Shown: positions 13,623 through 14,160 of the stretch, in pieces
Layout: each line of letters starts with the position of its first letter
Numbering within the stretch: position 1 is the stretch's first letter
Notes under the pieces: generated by a model
Database searches by the model: none
What the model was told of the DNA's origin: nothing
Seen by the model: the letters and a program-made list of their open reading frames with translations, nothing else
Translations under genes and position numbers: made by a program
Assembly (NCBI GenBank): GCA_018896985.1
Contig: JAHILQ010000271.1
Span: 1-14,160, forward strand
Source: Nitrospinota bacterium
GTDB taxonomy: Bacteria; Nitrospirota; Thermodesulfovibrionia; Thermodesulfovibrionales; UBA1546
DNA length: 14,160 bases
Reading direction: 5' to 3'

Positions 13623-13839
13623 TAAATACCACGCTATCACCCTCGTCAACCAAGTCCTTTCCGCCAAGCAACAACCCCCTTCATCCCCCTTTATTAAGGG
13701 GGAATTATCAAACGCCGACACCGCCGCTCTTGAACGCCAGATTGACGAAATGGTCTATACTCTCTATGGCCTCACGCCGGAGGGGATTGCCATTGTGGAG
13801 GGGAAAAGAGCAAGAATAATTGATCAGGAAACGAAATAA
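13615..13839 (+). pseudogene. Tail module 3: orphan methyltransferase C-terminus
   Basis: The open frame could start at TTG (13615), overlapping the DUF2283 stop. It reads KYHAITLVNQVLSAKQQ, then palindrome-encoded PPSSPFIKGELSN, then ADTAALERQIDEMVYTLYGL and GIAIVEGK, with a short non-homologous end to TAA at 13839. DNA identity to module 1 is high across the palindrome and flanks. As in the other copies only the last part of a TaqI/Eco57I-type enzyme is present, so I call it a gene fragment; a translated small protein remains possible. Confidence 0.6.
13675..13709. repeat. Palindromic element copy 3 inside tail module
   Basis: CCCCCTTCAT is followed by the hairpin CCCCCTT-TATT-AAGGGGG (13685-13702) and AATTATC. 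It differs from copy 1 by one base in 35 (loop TATT for TGTT). Confidence 0.85.
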
Positions 13840-13959
13840 TAATTGAAAATTACAGCCCCATCATCCCTCATCCAGAGGGCGAAGTCTTGCATGCCTGCCC
13901 TAAGAAATTACCGGTGCGGGAAGGGTATTTGATTTACATATAATCAAAAAGCCCTAAAC

Positions 13960-14160
13960 TTACAATTCCCTTGGTTCTATCAAGAGCGTAACGCCTTCTA
14001 TTATTTCTTTAAGCTTTGCGGGCGACAATGACCCAATTTTTTCTGTAAGATCTGACTTGTTCACCGTTATAACCTGCGAGATATTTACAACGCTGTCTTT
14101 TGGGAGGTTTCCCTCGCCCTTTTTTAATAAGACATTACCGGGCGCTGCTGCTCTTTTCAG
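13960..14160 (-). CDS. MazF/PemK-type mRNA interferase, C-terminal part
   Basis: The minus strand encodes 66 residues open to the right edge, so the start is outside the window. AAPGNVLLKKGEGNLPKDSV, then ISQVITVNKSDLTEKIGSLS and GVTLLIEPREL, match the C-terminal half of MazF-type endoribonuclease toxins, which cut mRNA at short sequences and are held in check by a small antitoxin, normally encoded just upstream. The catalytic Arg near the N-terminus is not in view. It converges on the island. A weak hairpin (TTTGATT/AATCAAA, about 13928-13948) follows the stop without a clear T-run. Confidence 0.85.
   Translation of the reverse strand: MKRAAAPGNVLLKKGEGNLPKDSVVNISQVITVNKSDLTEKIGSLSPAKLKEIIEGVTLLIEPREL

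Noticed and set aside
10843..13709. Repeated palindromes considered as a CRISPR array
   Set aside because: Copies are about 0.7-2.1 kb apart and sit inside reading frames; there are no regular spacers and no cas genes.
13619..13819. Overlapping 66-codon frame in the third tail module
   Set aside because: It is a shifted reading of the tail and palindrome; the neighbouring frame holds the homologous residues.
13865..13879. Short inverted repeat CCCTC/GAGGG after the third tail module
   Set aside because: A 5-bp stem without a following T-run is too weak to call a terminator.

Overview
The window looks like chromosome of a Gram-negative, probably anaerobic bacterium. LpxC (lipid A synthesis) and a SurA-type periplasmic chaperone require an outer membrane. 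Moderate G+C and dispersed G/C-rich palindromes would fit Nitrospirota or a deltaproteobacterial-type lineage, but that placement is inference.

Left part (1-5340) is core chromosome. On the minus strand lie purN (running off the left edge) behind a SurA/parvulin chaperone gene, then lpxC, and upstream of it tldD. Between these minus-strand blocks sits a plus-strand unit: a winged-helix protein with a degenerate nucleotidyltransferase domain, followed by a 15-codon Lys/Ala peptide gene and a strong intrinsic terminator. A 490-base gap (1583-2072) holds two opposed promoters and several inverted repeats.

The junction (5341-5808) holds a REP-like repeat that contains the tldD promoter, and a broken ORF6N-type phage anti-repressor gene.

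The right part (5809-13839) is an accessory defence island on the plus strand. It opens with a single-chain Eco57I-like restriction-modification enzyme (1302 aa) followed at 15 bases by a Schlafen AlbA_2 protein. Next come a ClpP-fold serine protease of the SDH_sah family, an unrecognised 126-aa protein and a PIN-domain protein, the last two abutting. Then follows a DUF4258-like/DUF2283 toxin-antitoxin pair. After the last cargo gene of each block lies a copy of a roughly 190-base module. The module resembles the extreme C-terminus of TaqI/Eco57I-type methyltransferases and carries the same C/G palindrome at the same codon position. The three tail modules are the most unusual structure in the window. 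They make the island look like serial cassettes punctuated by homologous tails.

The window ends with the C-terminal part of a MazF-type toxin on the minus strand. Three plus-strand transcription units (2073, 5809, 11028) appear to start almost at their predicted transcription start, so leaderless or near-leaderless translation may be used here.
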